A program made the position numbers and the translations under genes. Positions 12,601 through 24,039 of a stretch of 64,000 bases of DNA are shown one piece after another. Under the pieces are notes generated by a model. It made no database searches and was not told where the DNA came from. It was given only the letters and a program-made list of their open reading frames with translations. The DNA comes from Alentia gelatinosa. Its lineage: Eukaryota; Annelida; Polychaeta; Phyllodocida; Polynoidae. The DNA is taken from contig OX465580.1 of assembly GCA_950022655.1 (NCBI GenBank), positions 2,775,122-2,839,121 of the forward strand, in the 5' to 3' direction. Position 1 is the first letter of the stretch, and each line of letters begins with the position of its first letter.

Positions 12601-12738
12601 TCTTCAGGTAGAATTGGGGTATTTGACAAGACATACCATGAATAGATAAAATAGTCAAAGACTAGGAAACATCATAGTAGTGATATATCTACAAAATATT
12701 TCATGTGAAACTTTCCAAAGTAAGAACAAGATACTTAC
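9700..12738 (-). other. 3' side of gene 1: no confirmed exon
   Basis: It must hold or lead to gene 1's 3' exons. Exon-like pieces on the minus strand include one ending at a GTAAGG donor near 9739 (frame with CPTDVYGSSLFGVTQTE, open in A1 and A2, shifted in A3). Another is LPARKQGAP-like ending at a GTATGT donor near 10718, kept in all three blocks. A third at 11996-12165 (GESLSLNCLQPS...) differs from A2 only silently plus one codon deletion. None has a recognised domain or membrane segment. Confidence 0.3.
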
Positions 12739-13023
12739 AAGCTCTATTACTGACATAGACCAGCACAGCAGATGATTGTGGAGAGGAACCGATGATGTTA
12801 CCGAGACTACAGCTATATCGGCCAGTATCATTGGTTGTTGCTGTTATTGTGTGTGACGGAGACTCTGGCCAATCCCTAATCAGCTCACCGTCCTTGTACC
12901 ATCTGACCAAATGTGCCGCAGGGTTAGCCTTAATACTATTTTGACTACACTTGAACAAGACTTGTTCTCCTTTGTATGGGTTTTCAGGGTTTACCGAAAG
13001 TGAAGCTGGGTCAGATGAGATAT
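12739..13023 (-). CDS. Gene 1 exon 9: C2-type Ig domain, last recognised exon
   Basis: 285 nt, phase 1-1, acceptor CCTGTAG and donor GTAAGT. First Cys in LFKCSQNS, Trp in RWYKDGELI, second Cys in DTGRYSC. It ends Y-V-S-N-R-A before the donor, so at least one further exon entered in phase 1 must exist to the left. I could not recognise it between 9.3 and 12.7 kb. Confidence 0.84.
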
Positions 13024-16000
13024 CTACAGGAGAAAACACATCAAAATAACACAAAGGAAAATGACAAGCACAAAGGCCATTTCTTCAGGTTGTCCTGTTA
13101 CATAATGTTTCACATATTCCGCTCTCGAACGTCAATGCCAACATCGCTAACCTGGGAGCTGTTTCAAAAGTCGAGTAAAGTCCCGCCAGCAGCACATCAC
13201 ATTTTCAAGTGAGAGGCCGGCAACAGCGAGTGGCACTTTGAATCAAAGCAGCAGTAAAACCCCTACCAATACCCAATAGAGAACGGCACCTCGACCTCAA
13301 CAGTGACACTTCACCTGCAGTTGTTTAGCTCTCACTTTGCTGGTGAGTTCTTTCGTTTAGCACCCTCCCTACTTTTGAAACAGCACCCTGGTCACAGATT
13401 GGTTGATTTTTTATGCCCCTAGAGGCAGAAATCACACCTTATGTCATGGCATGCTGCATAAAATTATCTGAGGTTATGCCGCTGATGGTTTTTTATTAGG
13501 GATAGGATTACGTAAGTCTTTATTGTAACTACACAATCTAAGCAGGTATATTTTGATATCTTGATACATAATGTAAGTAAATGACCTTGATAAAGGTTTT
13601 ATGAAAAAAGGTAAGATTTTAAAGAGTTATTAAGATGTAAGACATATGTACATATTTCTGAAAAAAAAAGACATCAATGAAAGGTCATCTGAGGCTGAAA
13701 TACATATTAAACTGAAATAGGAAAGGGCAAACTTACACAAAACATTCAGTGTTTTGGACACTGATACAGGGTTTCCTATCGAGGGTGTCACTCTACAGCT
13801 GACAACCTTCCCGTTGTCCTCCCTTGTCAGTTTCCTTGTTGTCTCTATTGTGTACTTGTAGGAATTATCAGAATTAGTTGATGGTGATGTAGGCAGAAGA
13901 CCTTGTGTTCCCCACAGCATCTCAAACTGACCACGTCCCAGAGCTGGGTATGCTCGGTCTATCACACAGCTCACTGTCACCGTGCTGTTCTCTGTGTATT
14001 TGGAATCCTCCAGCCCCGTGAATGTAATCCTTTGCTGAACTGTAGGGATATACAGAGTGAAATATTGTATTCAATTAATAATTGGGAATAATAAAAGAAG
14101 GATGAAAATACTTTAATGTATCTTGTTGGAATGTAGATACTAACCAAGATATAGCATAGTATTGATTTACAGAGTTTCTGAAATGTGCCGCCCAATGCGG
14201 GAGTGTCCATCATGTGCTGCCCTGACATGATTAACTCAAAAGTACAGCAAAAGGACAGCATCCGCATTCTTACTCCTTCTCTTTTAGACCTTTCCTATTA
14301 GACCCTTCATTAGGACTGTTTGAATATGGCTAATTGTTTTAAATACAACTGTTTCTCACCCTGTATCTTCACTGAAAAGGGAATAGGTTGGAGATCATGA
14401 GAGATAAAAGTCATCAAACTAATTAACATTTATCTATTGGATTGTGTTTGCATTCGAAATGATATCATTAGTTCTGAGTTTGAGAAAAAAATACTTACCA
14501 TAAACACTTAGTTTTACAGGGTGAAATGTCCTCTTAAGTGTTCCTTTATCAAATACCTCACAGGTGAAGTAAGAGTCATCCTCCAGCTGCACACTACCGA
14601 TAGTCAGACTGAATGTGGTTCTGTCTACAGACATGTCAGCACGGGCATTATGCCTACTAATAACTCCTGAATTTATCTGAGTGAAAAGTCTGTGTGGTGA
14701 ACTAGCTCTCACAAATCCAAGATACCATCGTCTATTAAAGAAGTCAATCTTCCCTGAGGCACAGTCCAGTGTAACTGTTGTAGACTCCTCAGCCTCAACA
14801 CCTGAAACATATCATACAAGGTATTAATCACAACTCGTCTCACTTTACCCTTTTAAACACATCAGTTTAAGAAAAATTGACTCCCCATCTTCTGCACTTG
14901 TTCATTTTGAACCTGTTGTATCTGCATCATCAGGTAGTCAACCGAGAGCCACTGCCGCCAAATAATTTCCAACATGTCTGTGAAGTAAGGGCTCGGACCA
15001 CACTGGCTAGAAATACCTGCTGCATGGCATACTCTCAAAGCTGCATAATGCAATGGCAGACACTGAGATAGGTTCAGGGATTGCACTTAATCAAATGTTT
15101 TGTGAGTCAGTGTGACAGTGAAGCAGAACAGAGCAGGATTTTGTCATAAACATTCCTACACACAGGAAATTGTACTGTATTTCTCAGAAAATATTGTATT
15201 TTCAGTTTCTAACACGGTTGCATATTCCACAATGTGTAAATCAATTAAAAAGGAGGGTTACAATTACTGATTACCGGAGATCATGTTTATAGCCTATAGA
15301 AATAATTGGATAAAATGGTTATGTTATGATGATTGGACAATGTACTTCCAGCACAATGTTGCACAGAAAGAGAAGTCCATGTATGACAAACTCACTATGA
15401 ATATGGACTGCTGCTTCGGGTGTAGTATTTTTATCATATGGGCAATTGCAAGGTACTTCATATTTTCTGGGACAGCTCGCCATTGGATAGGCCATACGGA
15501 GTGTTTTGAATGTTTGGTTACCAATGTGATTGTATCTGTATGGAATGAATACCTCTTTTAAACCAGTGTATATACACACCTCCATCTTTGAAGGTGATGT
15601 GTATTTACACCAATCTAGAAGTCGGTAATCACTACATATAGATACAAATACATAGTTCTCTTATAGTATTGCTCAGCCATTATCACTGGATAATAGAATC
15701 AAAGGTAAATTGGCCCATTTTATCCATAAAGTACTAAGTCCTTTAAAAACCCTTGGAGACCTCCAAGTGTATAATGAGTGTAGTTCTTTTATTAACAAAC
15801 CAAAGACACCATATAATTCCTGCTGGATTTGGCACATTTTTATGAAAATGGCAGTTTGTGTAGGGCTAGAAACACTAGATAGAACACCTGTTCATGAGTA
15901 CTTACTTGCTACTTTGTTAATGCTGACTCTCAATCCAGGTGATTGAGAAGAGAAACTAACAACATTACCCAGACTACAGCTATAGCGACCAGTGTCATTG

Positions 16001-19000
16001 GTTGTTGCTGTTATTGTGTGTGACAGAGACTTTGGCCAATCCCTAATCAGCTCACCGTCTTTGTACCATCTGGCCAAATGTGCGGCAGGGTTGGCTTTAA
16101 TACCATTTTGACTGCACTTGAATCTGATATTTTGTCCTGTATATATGTCTCTAGGATCTACTGAAAGTGAAGCTGGGTCCGTGGAAATATCTGGAGTTGA
16201 AAAACACAAGAATTGAACACAAAGCAGTTAATGAAATTTTCATTTGTTTTCCTGAATAACAGTTGTTTTCCTGAATATCAGAATTGAAAGTGTTGGAAGC
16301 AAGAAGTATACTGCACAGAAGTATATTAGATAAACTTAACTTTACCTTTTATTCATCTCAATATTTACACATTTATTTACAAAAAATCAATTGACACTAT
16401 AAATTAGATGGCTCAAATGGCTGGTTTAAATTGTATTTCTAAAGACATGCTCACACAAAACATTCAGTGTTTTGGACACTGATACAGGGTTTCCTATCGA
16501 GGGTGTCACTCTACAGCTGACAACCTTCCCGTTGTCCTCCCTTGTCAGTTTCTGTGTTGTCTCTATTGTGTACTTGTATGAATTATCAGAATTAGTTGAT
16601 GGTGATGTAGGCAGAAGACCTTGTGTTCCCCACAGCATCTCAAACTGACCACGTCCCAGAGCTGGGTATGCTCGGTCTATCACACAGCTCACTGTCACCG
16701 TGCTGTTCTCTGTGTATATGGTATTCTTCAGCCCCGTGAATGTAATCCTTGGCTGAACTGTAGGAATATAAACAGTGAAATGACATACTTAATTTAGAAT
16801 TGAGATTCTAAAAGGAGTAGCAGAAAATACTTTGAGGTAATTTAGGCTAAGGTAGGTATGCAATTTACAGTAGATCCCCACCTAACGGACACCCTGCGTA
16901 AGCGGACACCCCACGTTAGCAGACACTTTTGCTCAAAATGAAAATTTTCCCCTCTATTAGATGTTTAACCCCGTGTAAGCGACCACTTTGCGTAAGCGGC
17001 CATCCCGTGTAAGCAGACAGTTTTTTCGGTACGAAAAGGACTAAAACCCTGTGTAAGCAGACACTTTTGACGGACATCCTACCAAAAAGAGAGTAATCAG
17101 TGTTTTTTATGAATGTGTGCGAGTATATTCATAGAAAATACATTTTATAATTCAAAGTTTAATAACTTCGGGTCCAAATACGAGATTAGTAAATAGATTT
17201 CAGATACAGTATCGCCTCTGTCCCCCGTAAATATTGGTATATAACACCTGCATATTGGATGGGAGGAAACTTGAAAACCCCGGATAAGCGGACACCCTCA
17301 GTTCCGAGTCAAAGTGTCCGCTTAGGCATGTATATTACTGTACATATACAATGGATTGACTTTTGAAATAATCAAGAAATGGTACAATTAGAAACATGTT
17401 GTGGCACATTTAGTTACTGAAGTAAAGGAAGTTCAGCTACATACATACTCCTCTTTTTCAGGTTTTATCTATGTATGTCACAATTACTATTTTAAAGCTG
17501 TAACTAATACATTTAAGTGTAATCATTGTCCTCACGGAATGTGAAAGACAAATTAATATTTATTCATTAGATGGTGGCTGACAGGTACTCACTAGTATGG
17601 TGGTAAACATACTTACTATAAACATTCAGTTTTATTGGATAAAATCTCCTTCTTAGTGTTCTTTTACCAAACACCTCGCAGGTGAAGTAAGAGTCATCCT
17701 CCAGCTGCACACTGCCGATAGTCAGACTGAATAGGGTTCTGTCTACAGACATGTCAGCACGGGCATTCAGCCTAGTTATAACCCTGTATCTATCTGTGAG
17801 AAAAGTTTAAAATTGCTTTTATTTAGAGTTGTTGTAGATACATTTCTACGATACCATCCTCTGTTAATGAATTCCACATTCCATGCTGGACATTCCAGTG
17901 TTACAGCTGTATTCTCCTCAGCCTCAACACCTGTAAAACACAACACAAGTCTGCCATCATCTACAGTAGAACCCCACACAAGTGAACTGAGTGTATGTCC
18001 ATTCCTATTCAAAAAACGATTGATTGACTCAAGGCATAGGGTACGCTTTTCAAATCCAATATGTTATTCATGATCTTTGCACAGATCTCTTTGACTACAC
18101 CCAGTCCTTAGTGCACCAAAAAAGAATCATAACAGTGCAAACGTCATACAAATGGGATTTCTTTTGTTTCCTATCAACTAAAGCAGCTTCTGGCACAGAA
18201 TGTAGATTTAGATTTAGAAAACTATTGATAACTTATATTATTGAGAAAACTCAACTCATGCATATGATTGACATGCCAGTCCTACATGTATTGCACCTGT
18301 ACTGTATTGTTATACAACTTGTTTGGTATATTTCGGTTTTTTTCTTTGACTAGTATGTGGAAGAACGCCAGACGGTGAAAGTACTTATGTCACAGTTTTC
18401 AAAGAATAAAAAAAAAATAAAAATAAAAGAATTGCCAGAGTATTTACAGAGTTAGTGAAATACTCCTAAAACTCCTAACTCTCATTACTTGTAAAACCTA
18501 TTTTTTTATTATAAAGGTTACCCTTGGCTTGAAATAAAGGAAATGATCATGACTAAAAGCTGAATAGAGGAAAGTTGATCACACTCACTTTTTGTGTCAG
18601 AATTCACAACCAATCATTGTCCTCTTGTAATATAAATTCAATAACTTGATCATGTGATTGTATTGTGAGAAACTTCCCAGCTGGGAGGTACACTTACAAT
18701 GATTGTGAACTGATGTATACACCCAGGTTAAATATAGCAAAAAGAGAAGAAATGCTGACCCGCCCCTGAGTAGAGATGTCTCAATTATCAACACAGAAAG
18801 AACCTGCGCTATCCTCGCTGCCCTGACAGATTTAACTCTAAAGACCACATTTTCTGTGTCTTGTTCTCAGAGCTGTCTTAAAGTTATTCAGAATACTGAA
18901 TAAGAGTTGTTTTCCTGAATATCAGAAATAAAAGTGTTGGAAGCAAGAAGTATACTGCACAGAAGTATATTAGATAAACTTAACTTTACCTATTATTCAT

Positions 19001-21632
19001 CTCAATATTTACACATTTAAAAAAAAAAAAAAGCAATTGACACTATAAATTAGATGGCTCAAATGGCTGGTTTCAATTGTATTTCTAAAGACATGCTTAC
19101 ATAAGATATGCAGTGTTTTGGACACTGTCACAGGGTTTCCCATTGAGGGTGTCACTCTACAGCTGACAACCTTCCCGTTGTCCTCCCTTGTCAGTTTCCT
19201 AGTTGTCTCTATTGTGTACTTGTATGAATTATCAGAATTAGTTGATGGTGATGTAGGCAGAAGACCTTGTGCTCCCCACAGCATCACAAACTGTCCAAGT
19301 CCCAGAGCTGGGTATGCTCGGTCTATCACACAGCTCACTGTCACAGTGCTGTTCTCTGTGTATTTGGTATCCTCCAGCCCCGTGAATGTAATCCTTGGCT
19401 GAACTGTAGGAATATAAACAGTGAAATGACATACTTAATTTAGAATTGAGATTCTAAAAGGAGTAGCAGAAAATACTTTGAGGTAATTTAGGCTAAGGTA
19501 GGTATGCAATTTACAGTAGATCCCCACCTAACGGACACCCTGCGTAAGCAGACACCCTACGTTAGCAGACACTTTTGCTCAAAATGAAAATTTTCCCCTC
19601 TATTAGATGTTTAACCCCGTGTAAGCGACCACTTTGCGTAAGCGGCCATCCCGTGTAAGCGGACAGTTTTTTCGGTACGAAAAGGACTAAAACCCTGTGT
19701 AAGCAGACACTTTTGACGGACATCCTACCAAAAAGAGAGTAATCAGTGTTTTTTATGAATGTGTGCGAGTATATTCATAGAAAATACATTTTATAATTCA
19801 AAGTTTAATAACTTCGGGTCCAAATACGAGATTAGTAAATAGATTTCAGATACAGTATCGCCTCTGTCCCCCGTAAATATTGGTATATAACACCTGCATA
19901 TTGGATGGGAGGAAACTTGAAAACCCCGGATAAGCGGACACCCTCAGTTCCGGGTCAAAGTGTCCGCTTAGGCATGTATATTACTGTACATATACAATGG
20001 ATTGACTTTTGAAATAATCAAGAAATGGTACAATTAGAAACATGTTGTGGCACATTTAGTTACTGAAGTAAAGGAAGTTCAGCTACAAACATACTCCTCT
20101 TTTTCAGGTTTTATCTACGTATGTCAAAATTACTATTTTAAAGCTGTAACTAATACATTTAAATGTAATCATTGTCCTCATGGAATGTGAAAGACAAATT
20201 AATATTTATTCATTAGATGGTGGCTGACAGGTACTCACTAGTATGGTGGTAAACTTACTTACTATAAACATTCAGTTTTATTGGATAAAATCTCCGTCTT
20301 AGTGTTCCTTTATCCAATACCTGACAGGTAAAGTAAGAGTCATCCTCCAGCTGCACACTGCCGATAGTCAGACTGAATGTGGTACTGTCTACAGACATGT
20401 CAGCACGGACATTCAGCCTACTTATAGTTCCTGAATCTATCTGTGAGAAAAGTTTAAAATTGCTTTTATTTAGAGTTGTTGTAGATACATTTCTACGATA
20501 CCATTCTCTGTTAATGAATCCCACATTCCCTGCTGGACATTCCAGTGTTACAGCTGTATTCTCCTCAGCCTCAACACCTGTAAAACACAACACAAGTCTG
20601 CCATCATCTACAGTAGAACCCCACACAAGTGAACTGAGTGTATGTCCATTCCTATTTAGAAAACGATAGATTGACTCAAGGCATAGGGTACGCTTTTCAA
20701 ATCCAATATGTTATTCATGATCTTTACACAGATCTCTTTGACTACACCCAGTCCTTAGTGCAGCAAAAAAGAATCATAACAGTGCCAACGTCATACAAAT
20801 GGGATTTCTTTTGTTTCCTATCAACTAAAGCAGCTTCTGGCACAGAATGTAGATTTAGATTTAGAAAACTATTGATAACTTATATTATTGAGAAAACTCA
20901 ACTCATGCATATGATTGACATGCCAGTCCTACATGTATTGCACCTGTACTGTATTGTTATACAACTTGTTTGGTATATTTCGTTTTTTTTCTTTGACTAG
21001 TATGTGGAAGAACGCCAGACGGTGAAAGTACTTATGTCACAGTTTTCAAAGAATTAAAAAAAAAAAAAAAAAAAATGAATTGCCAGAGTATTTACAGAGT
21101 TAGTGAAATACTCCTAAAACTCATAACTCTCATTACCCGTAAGACTTATTTTTTTATTATAAAGGTTACCCTTGACTTGAAATACAGGAAATGATCATGA
21201 CTAAAAGCTGAATAGAGGAAAGTTGATCACACTCACTTTTTGTGTCAGAATTCACAACCAATCATTGTCCTCTTGTAATATAATATCAATGACTTGATCA
21301 TATGATTGTATTGTGATGAACTCCCCAACTGGGAGGTACTCTAACAATGATTGTGAACTGATGTATACACCCAGGTTAAATATAGCATTTAAAGAAAAAA
21401 GAGAAGAAATGCTGACCCGCCCCTGAGTAGAGATGTCTCAATTACCAACACAGTAAGAACCTGCGCTATCCTCGCTGCCCTGACAAACTTAAACTCTAAA
21501 GACCACATGTTCTGTGTCTTGTTCTCAGAGCTGTCATAACGTTATTCAAAATACACACATACCTTGCACTGTAACTGTGAAGCCAGTCAATAAACACCAG
21601 ATACATAGGAGAGAAGGCGCTATCCAGTCCAT
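12739..21632 (-). CDS. IgSF gene 1 (spliced; signal peptide plus eight Ig exons, one frameshifted)
   Basis: Tandem Ig gene read right to left. Exons are: signal peptide 21563-21632; V 20263-20577; C1 19101-19403; V* 17617-17930; C1 16455-16757; C2 15906-16190; V 14499-14801; C1 13737-14039; C2 12739-13023. All junctions have AG acceptors and GT donors and all internal exons are phase 1-1, so any can be skipped without shifting the frame. The product would be a secreted or surface protein with repeated V-C1-C2 modules, like adhesion or immune-type receptors; the ligand is unknown. The second V exon has lost one base. The gene therefore either skips it, is broken, or the base is an assembly error. 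The 3' end (transmembrane segment or stop exon) was not found. Confidence 0.8.
13156..13386. mobile_element. CCWGG-type MITE with GAGCTGTTTCAAAAG ends (gene 1 intron)
   Basis: 231 bp, perfect CCTGG duplication at 13151-13155 and 13387-13391. Ends are GAGCTGTTTCAAAAG and CTTTTGAAACAGCAC. The same insertion exists in gene 2 (35925-36155), so it predates the duplication. Confidence 0.8.
13737..14039 (-). CDS. Gene 1 exon 8: C1-type Ig domain
   Basis: 303 nt, phase 1-1, acceptor CCCTACAG and donor GTAAGT. Cys in TVSCVID, Trp in MLWG, Cys in VVSCRV, ending S-K-T-L-N-V-L. Partner of 36543-36845 in gene 2. The open frame is intact. Confidence 0.83.
14499..14801 (-). CDS. Gene 1 exon 7: V-type Ig domain (short form)
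   Basis: 303 nt, phase 1-1, acceptor TTTCAG and donor GTAAGT. First Cys in VTLDCASG, Trp in RRWYLGF, second Cys in EDDSYFTC. It is 12 nt shorter than the first V exon because of in-frame indels in the C'-D region; the rest (ADMSVDRTTFSLTIG) is almost unchanged. The partner in gene 2 is 37305-37613. Confidence 0.83.
15906..16190 (-). CDS. Gene 1 exon 6: C2-type Ig domain
   Basis: 285 nt, phase 1-1, acceptor CAACTCCAG and donor GTAAGT. It reads I-S-T-D-P-A-S-L-S-V, first Cys in RFKCSQNG, Trp in RWYKDGELI, then sequon N-D-T and the second Cys in DTGRYSC. The D-T-G-R-Y-S-C motif is typical of I/C2-set Ig domains. It is followed by another V exon, so the V-C1-C2 triplet is the repeat unit of the protein. 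Confidence 0.84.
16455..16757 (-). CDS. Gene 1 exon 5: C1-type Ig domain
   Basis: 303 nt, phase 1-1, donor GTGAGC. Same domain as 19101-19403, with Cys in TVSCVID, Trp in MLWG and Cys in VVSCRV. Its 5' two thirds match gene 2's first C1 exon (39984-40286) best. Its 3' end (T-L-N-V-L) matches the C1 exons next to the last C2 instead, so it looks like a conversion mosaic. Confidence 0.82.
16868..17340. mobile_element. Tigger/pogo-like MITE, copy in gene 1 (second V-C1 intron)
   Basis: 473 bp between TA duplications. Ends read CAGTAGATCCCCACCTAACG and, on the other strand, CAGTAATATACATGCCTAAG; both run into C-G-G-A-C-A-C. CAGTA ends with TA target sites are typical of Tc1/mariner pogo-Tigger elements. 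Internal GTAAGCGGACA-like motifs repeat. It has no coding capacity. Confidence 0.75.
17617..17930 (-). pseudogene. Gene 1 exon 4: V-type Ig exon with one-base deletion
   Basis: 314 nt, where the matching gene 2 exon (41145-41459) has 315. In a run at about 17780-17784 it has one C fewer, so the frame breaks between S-Q-I-D-T-G and the A-D-M-S-V-D motif. Both splice sites are intact. Sequence on each side of the lesion still encodes the V-domain Cys, Trp and D-S-Y-F-T-C. Either the exon is skipped (allowed by phase 1-1), the allele is damaged, or a homopolymer base is missing from the assembly. Confidence 0.8.
19101..19403 (-). CDS. Gene 1 exon 3: C2-set (CD80-like) Ig domain, C1 type
   Basis: 303 nt, phase 1-1, acceptor CCTACAG and donor GTAAGC. 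It reads QPRITFTGLED, then sequon N-S-T before the first Cys (TVSCVID), Trp in MLWG and the second Cys in VVSCRV. It differs from its sister exon 16455-16757 mainly at both ends. No C2 exon follows it, because the local duplication (16.26-21.54 kb) copied only V and C1. Confidence 0.82.
19514..19986. mobile_element. Tigger/pogo-like MITE, copy in gene 1 (first V-C1 intron)
   Basis: Same element, ends and TA duplication as 16868-17340, at the same intron position. It was therefore inherited by duplication and not inserted separately. Confidence 0.75.
20263..20577 (-). CDS. Gene 1 exon 2: V-type Ig domain
   Basis: 315 nt, phase 1-1, acceptor TTTTACAG and donor GTAAGT. After the junction it reads V-E-A-E-E-N-T. 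The B-strand Cys is in VTLECPAGN, the core Trp in REWYRR and the F-strand Cys in LEDDSYFTC, the V-set D-x-Y/F-x-C pattern. Two N-glycosylation sequons (N-V-S, N-K-S) lie in the C-C'' region. The open frame is intact through the whole exon. Confidence 0.85.
21563..21632 (-). CDS. Gene 1 exon 1: signal peptide
   Basis: Exon of 23 codons plus one base, starting with ATG followed by G at +4 and ending at a GTATGT donor. The peptide begins MDWIAPSLLCIWCLL and continues with a short polar end (TGFTVTVQ). That is a typical signal peptide: a short N-region, a hydrophobic core and a small-residue cleavage zone. It joins in frame to the V exon at 20577. The exon at 42434-42503 of gene 2 is nearly identical (one residue differs: A to M at position 5). 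Confidence 0.85.
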
Positions 21633-21870
21633 AATGCTTATGATTTGAGGCGATCCTTGTTTCACCCTGACGACATGTTAGAGTGTGCTACATGGAGTGC
21701 TGCGTATGAGCTATAGGTCAGTATGAATCTTTACCATGCACTAATAATTAGCATGCGATAGCCAGAAAAAGAGGCTTGGCAAAGAGTATTAGTTTAAATA
21801 TCATAGATAAAAATAGAGGAAAAGCAAATAAAGAAAAACATAAGAAAAAGTAGCATAGTCAATAATATGA
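21633..21870 (-). promoter_or_regulatory. 5' flank / presumed promoter of gene 1
   Basis: About 240 bp directly upstream of the ATG, strongly similar to the flank of gene 2 (42504-42745) and to a detached copy at 44739-44930. No clear TATA box or initiator could be assigned. The call rests on position and conservation only. Confidence 0.4.
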
Positions 21871-22039
21871 GCTAAAAACAGGATTTAAGATATTATACAA
21901 TAATGACTGGTTTGAGCATGCTTGCACACATGTTACATACATTGCCTAAAGGTTAGAGTATTCGTATAGACTTCTGGCGTGCTGCAGAAAACACTATCGC
22001 TTCACTATCTGCATGCTATTTACTGTGATATTGGGAAAG

Positions 22040-22415
22040 AAGCCAGGTGACAACACAAGTAGCTGCCCTTAGGAAAAGACAGACCCTAAACATAAGAATT
22101 AGTCAAATCTACATGTCATGGATGTATTTCACTAGTTTCATGACATGTCTGTAACGCCATACAGACATTGGGGTTGTCTAGTATTGTGACAATACAAGTA
22201 GCTCCCCTAAGGTAAAGACAGACCCAAAACATGAAAATTAGACAAATCTACACATCATGGACCTGGGACTTGTTTCGCTAGTTTCATAACATGTCTGTGA
22301 CACCATACAGACATTAGGGTTGTCTAGTTTTGTGACAACACCAGTAGCTGGCCTTAGGAAAAGACAGACCCCAAACATAAGAATTTGACAAATCTACATG
22401 TCATGGACCCAGTCC
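22040..22415. repeat. Tandem repeat, about 140 bp x 2.6
   Basis: AGTAGCTGCCCTTAGG-type starts at about 22060, 22199 and 22344. Units include ATACAGACATTGGGGTTGTC and TTCACTAGTTTCATGACATG. One related unit lies inside the MITE at 2709-3437. Confidence 0.7.
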
Positions 22416-22592
22416 TGTTTAATCAATGAATAGACCAGTCTGGTTCGGAGAGTAGGGTGTTTTCATGATTCAGATACAGGCCCTACCGTCTTATACACTT
22501 TACGGACAGTAGTGGTTCTGTATCTGTAATTGGAGCATGGAGCCTGGGGAACAAGGTGAGATATTAGCTCTGTATATGCCTTCAAATCCTGG

Positions 22593-23383
22593 GGGCCGTT
22601 TTACTAGTAGGGGGGTTAAAGCGAGAGGTAGGACTGCAACAGTGCCAGCAACAGTGATACCAACAGTGTCAGGCCCAAATTCGCGTTTCATCAGTGGTCT
22701 CACTGTTGAGGTGAGATCAACTCTCACTGTTGGCACAGGTCTCGCTATGCACACCTGTTTGATGTTCGTCTACGGGCCAAGATGACGTAGAATTTCACCC
22801 CTTCCTATTGGAATTAAGCAGTGACATATATAACCTCTAACCTTGAATAACGTTATGACAACCTCTAATCGTACCAAATATGAAGAAGATCGGATGAAGC
22901 AATCTGCCGTTATCGGCGTTCTAATTTCGTCATTGAAAAACGTCTGCTCTGTTGGGCGCTGTTCTTTTTCACTCCCTCCGTATTGCAGCAGGGTTTCGGC
23001 CGTTCTTTTTGTCTCCTCCCCAGAGGCCGGCGGGACACTGGCCACCAGAGCAATATTTGCTATGACAAAATTCAAACGCCGATATCTTCAGAACGGTTCA
23101 GTGGACTTTCTCTACATTTGGTACGATTATAGTTTATATGTATACCTTACTCGTGTAAAAATTTCATGGCCGAACTCTTAGGGGAAGTATCCCCTACTCT
23201 GATATAAACAAAGCTCTAAACCCAACAGTGACATGGTCTACCCTGTCACTAATAGTGCCTCAACAGTGATAGGTACAGTGAGACCTAACCTGACTCACGT
23301 TCATGCTTGACTGCACCTTCTCATGAATCGCAAACTATCACTGTGCTCTCACTATGACAGCTTACCCTCCTAGTGAAACAGCC
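22593..23383. mobile_element. Probable CCWGG-type MITE (GTTTTACTAG-like ends)
   Basis: Left flank CCTGG followed by GGGCCGTTTTACTAG; right end CTAGTGAAACAGCC followed by a C-rich CCCAG. Inner CAACAGTGATA-type repeats lie at both ends (22635-22740 and 23225-23330). The core at about 22800-23180 is the same module as in the 5.1, 46.4 and 48.5 kb elements. The right target copy is imperfect. Confidence 0.6.
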
Positions 23384-23587
23384 CCCAGCTCTCAGTCACT
23401 TTCAGCTACATATATTTTAACTACCGTTGTAGTTCCGCGCCTTTCCACACACCACCTCTCCAAGATTCATATAAATGTACCTACATATATCAATAATTCA
23501 TTGTTTATATGTATTGTATTTGCATATTCAATATTTGTTTATTTTGTATGTATCTGTATATTGTGAAGGACAATGATAAAAATCCCC

Positions 23588-23956
23588 TAAAGCCCAATGC
23601 ATATCTACCGATCCAGGATTGAACGAAATCATATAATAGTCAGTGAACTTGTCACCAGCAAATTACGTAACCCCTCGGCCTGTGTCGGCCAACGAATCAA
23701 AGGCCATTTACCAACATTACGTTGTCTGTGACTAGATATGTTGATGAACTTTTGGTAAATGATTTTGTTGAAATTGAATGACAACTCATCGGCAACAAAA
23801 GAACATCTTAATGAAGGGACATTCACTAATCGTTTCCCGAGATGTCCTACATCTACTGACTGGGGCTGACTCCTTTAGGATGCCTCGCCTGAGACAAACT
23901 ACCGTTCCTTTGTTGCCGACAAAGGTTCCAAAATCAATATATGTGCATTGGGCTTT
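23588..23956. mobile_element. MITE with AAGCCCAATGC ends, TA flanks
   Basis: Ends AAGCCCAATGCATATCTACC and GTGCATTGGGCTT, flanked by TA. The interior (CCGACAAAGG, CTGAGACAAACTACC, ATCTACTGACT) matches the double element at 58.4-59.16 kb. Confidence 0.65.
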
Positions 23957-24039
23957 ATGAACCAAGTCACTATATTACAATGCCAACATCAAGTCTAAAG
24001 TGAATTAGCAGTCACCAACGTTGCAGATGGTCACACAGA

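Larger units (their letters stand above)
16257..21543. repeat. Internal tandem duplication of a V-C1 unit in gene 1
   Basis: Units 16257-18895 and 18896-21543 (about 2.64 kb each). The junction joins intron 1 sequence, about 20 bp short of the signal-exon donor, to C1-C2 intron sequence (TGAATAAGAGTTGTTTTCCT). Gene 2 has a single unit. Poly(A) runs near 18410 and 21060 differ in length. Confidence 0.85.
9300..21860. repeat. Array block A1 (contains gene 1)
   Basis: Matches A2 (31480-42740) along its length, broken by indels. Anchor GATCTACTAGTGAAATATAA is at about 9713 here and (with changes) at about 31562 and 53945. Confidence 0.85.

Noticed and set aside
18024..18353. Plus-strand open frame of about 109 codons repeated at 20.64-21.0 and 41.55-41.88 kb
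   Set aside because: It lies inside intron 1 of the Ig genes, has no splice or start context, and its repetition is explained by the gene duplication.
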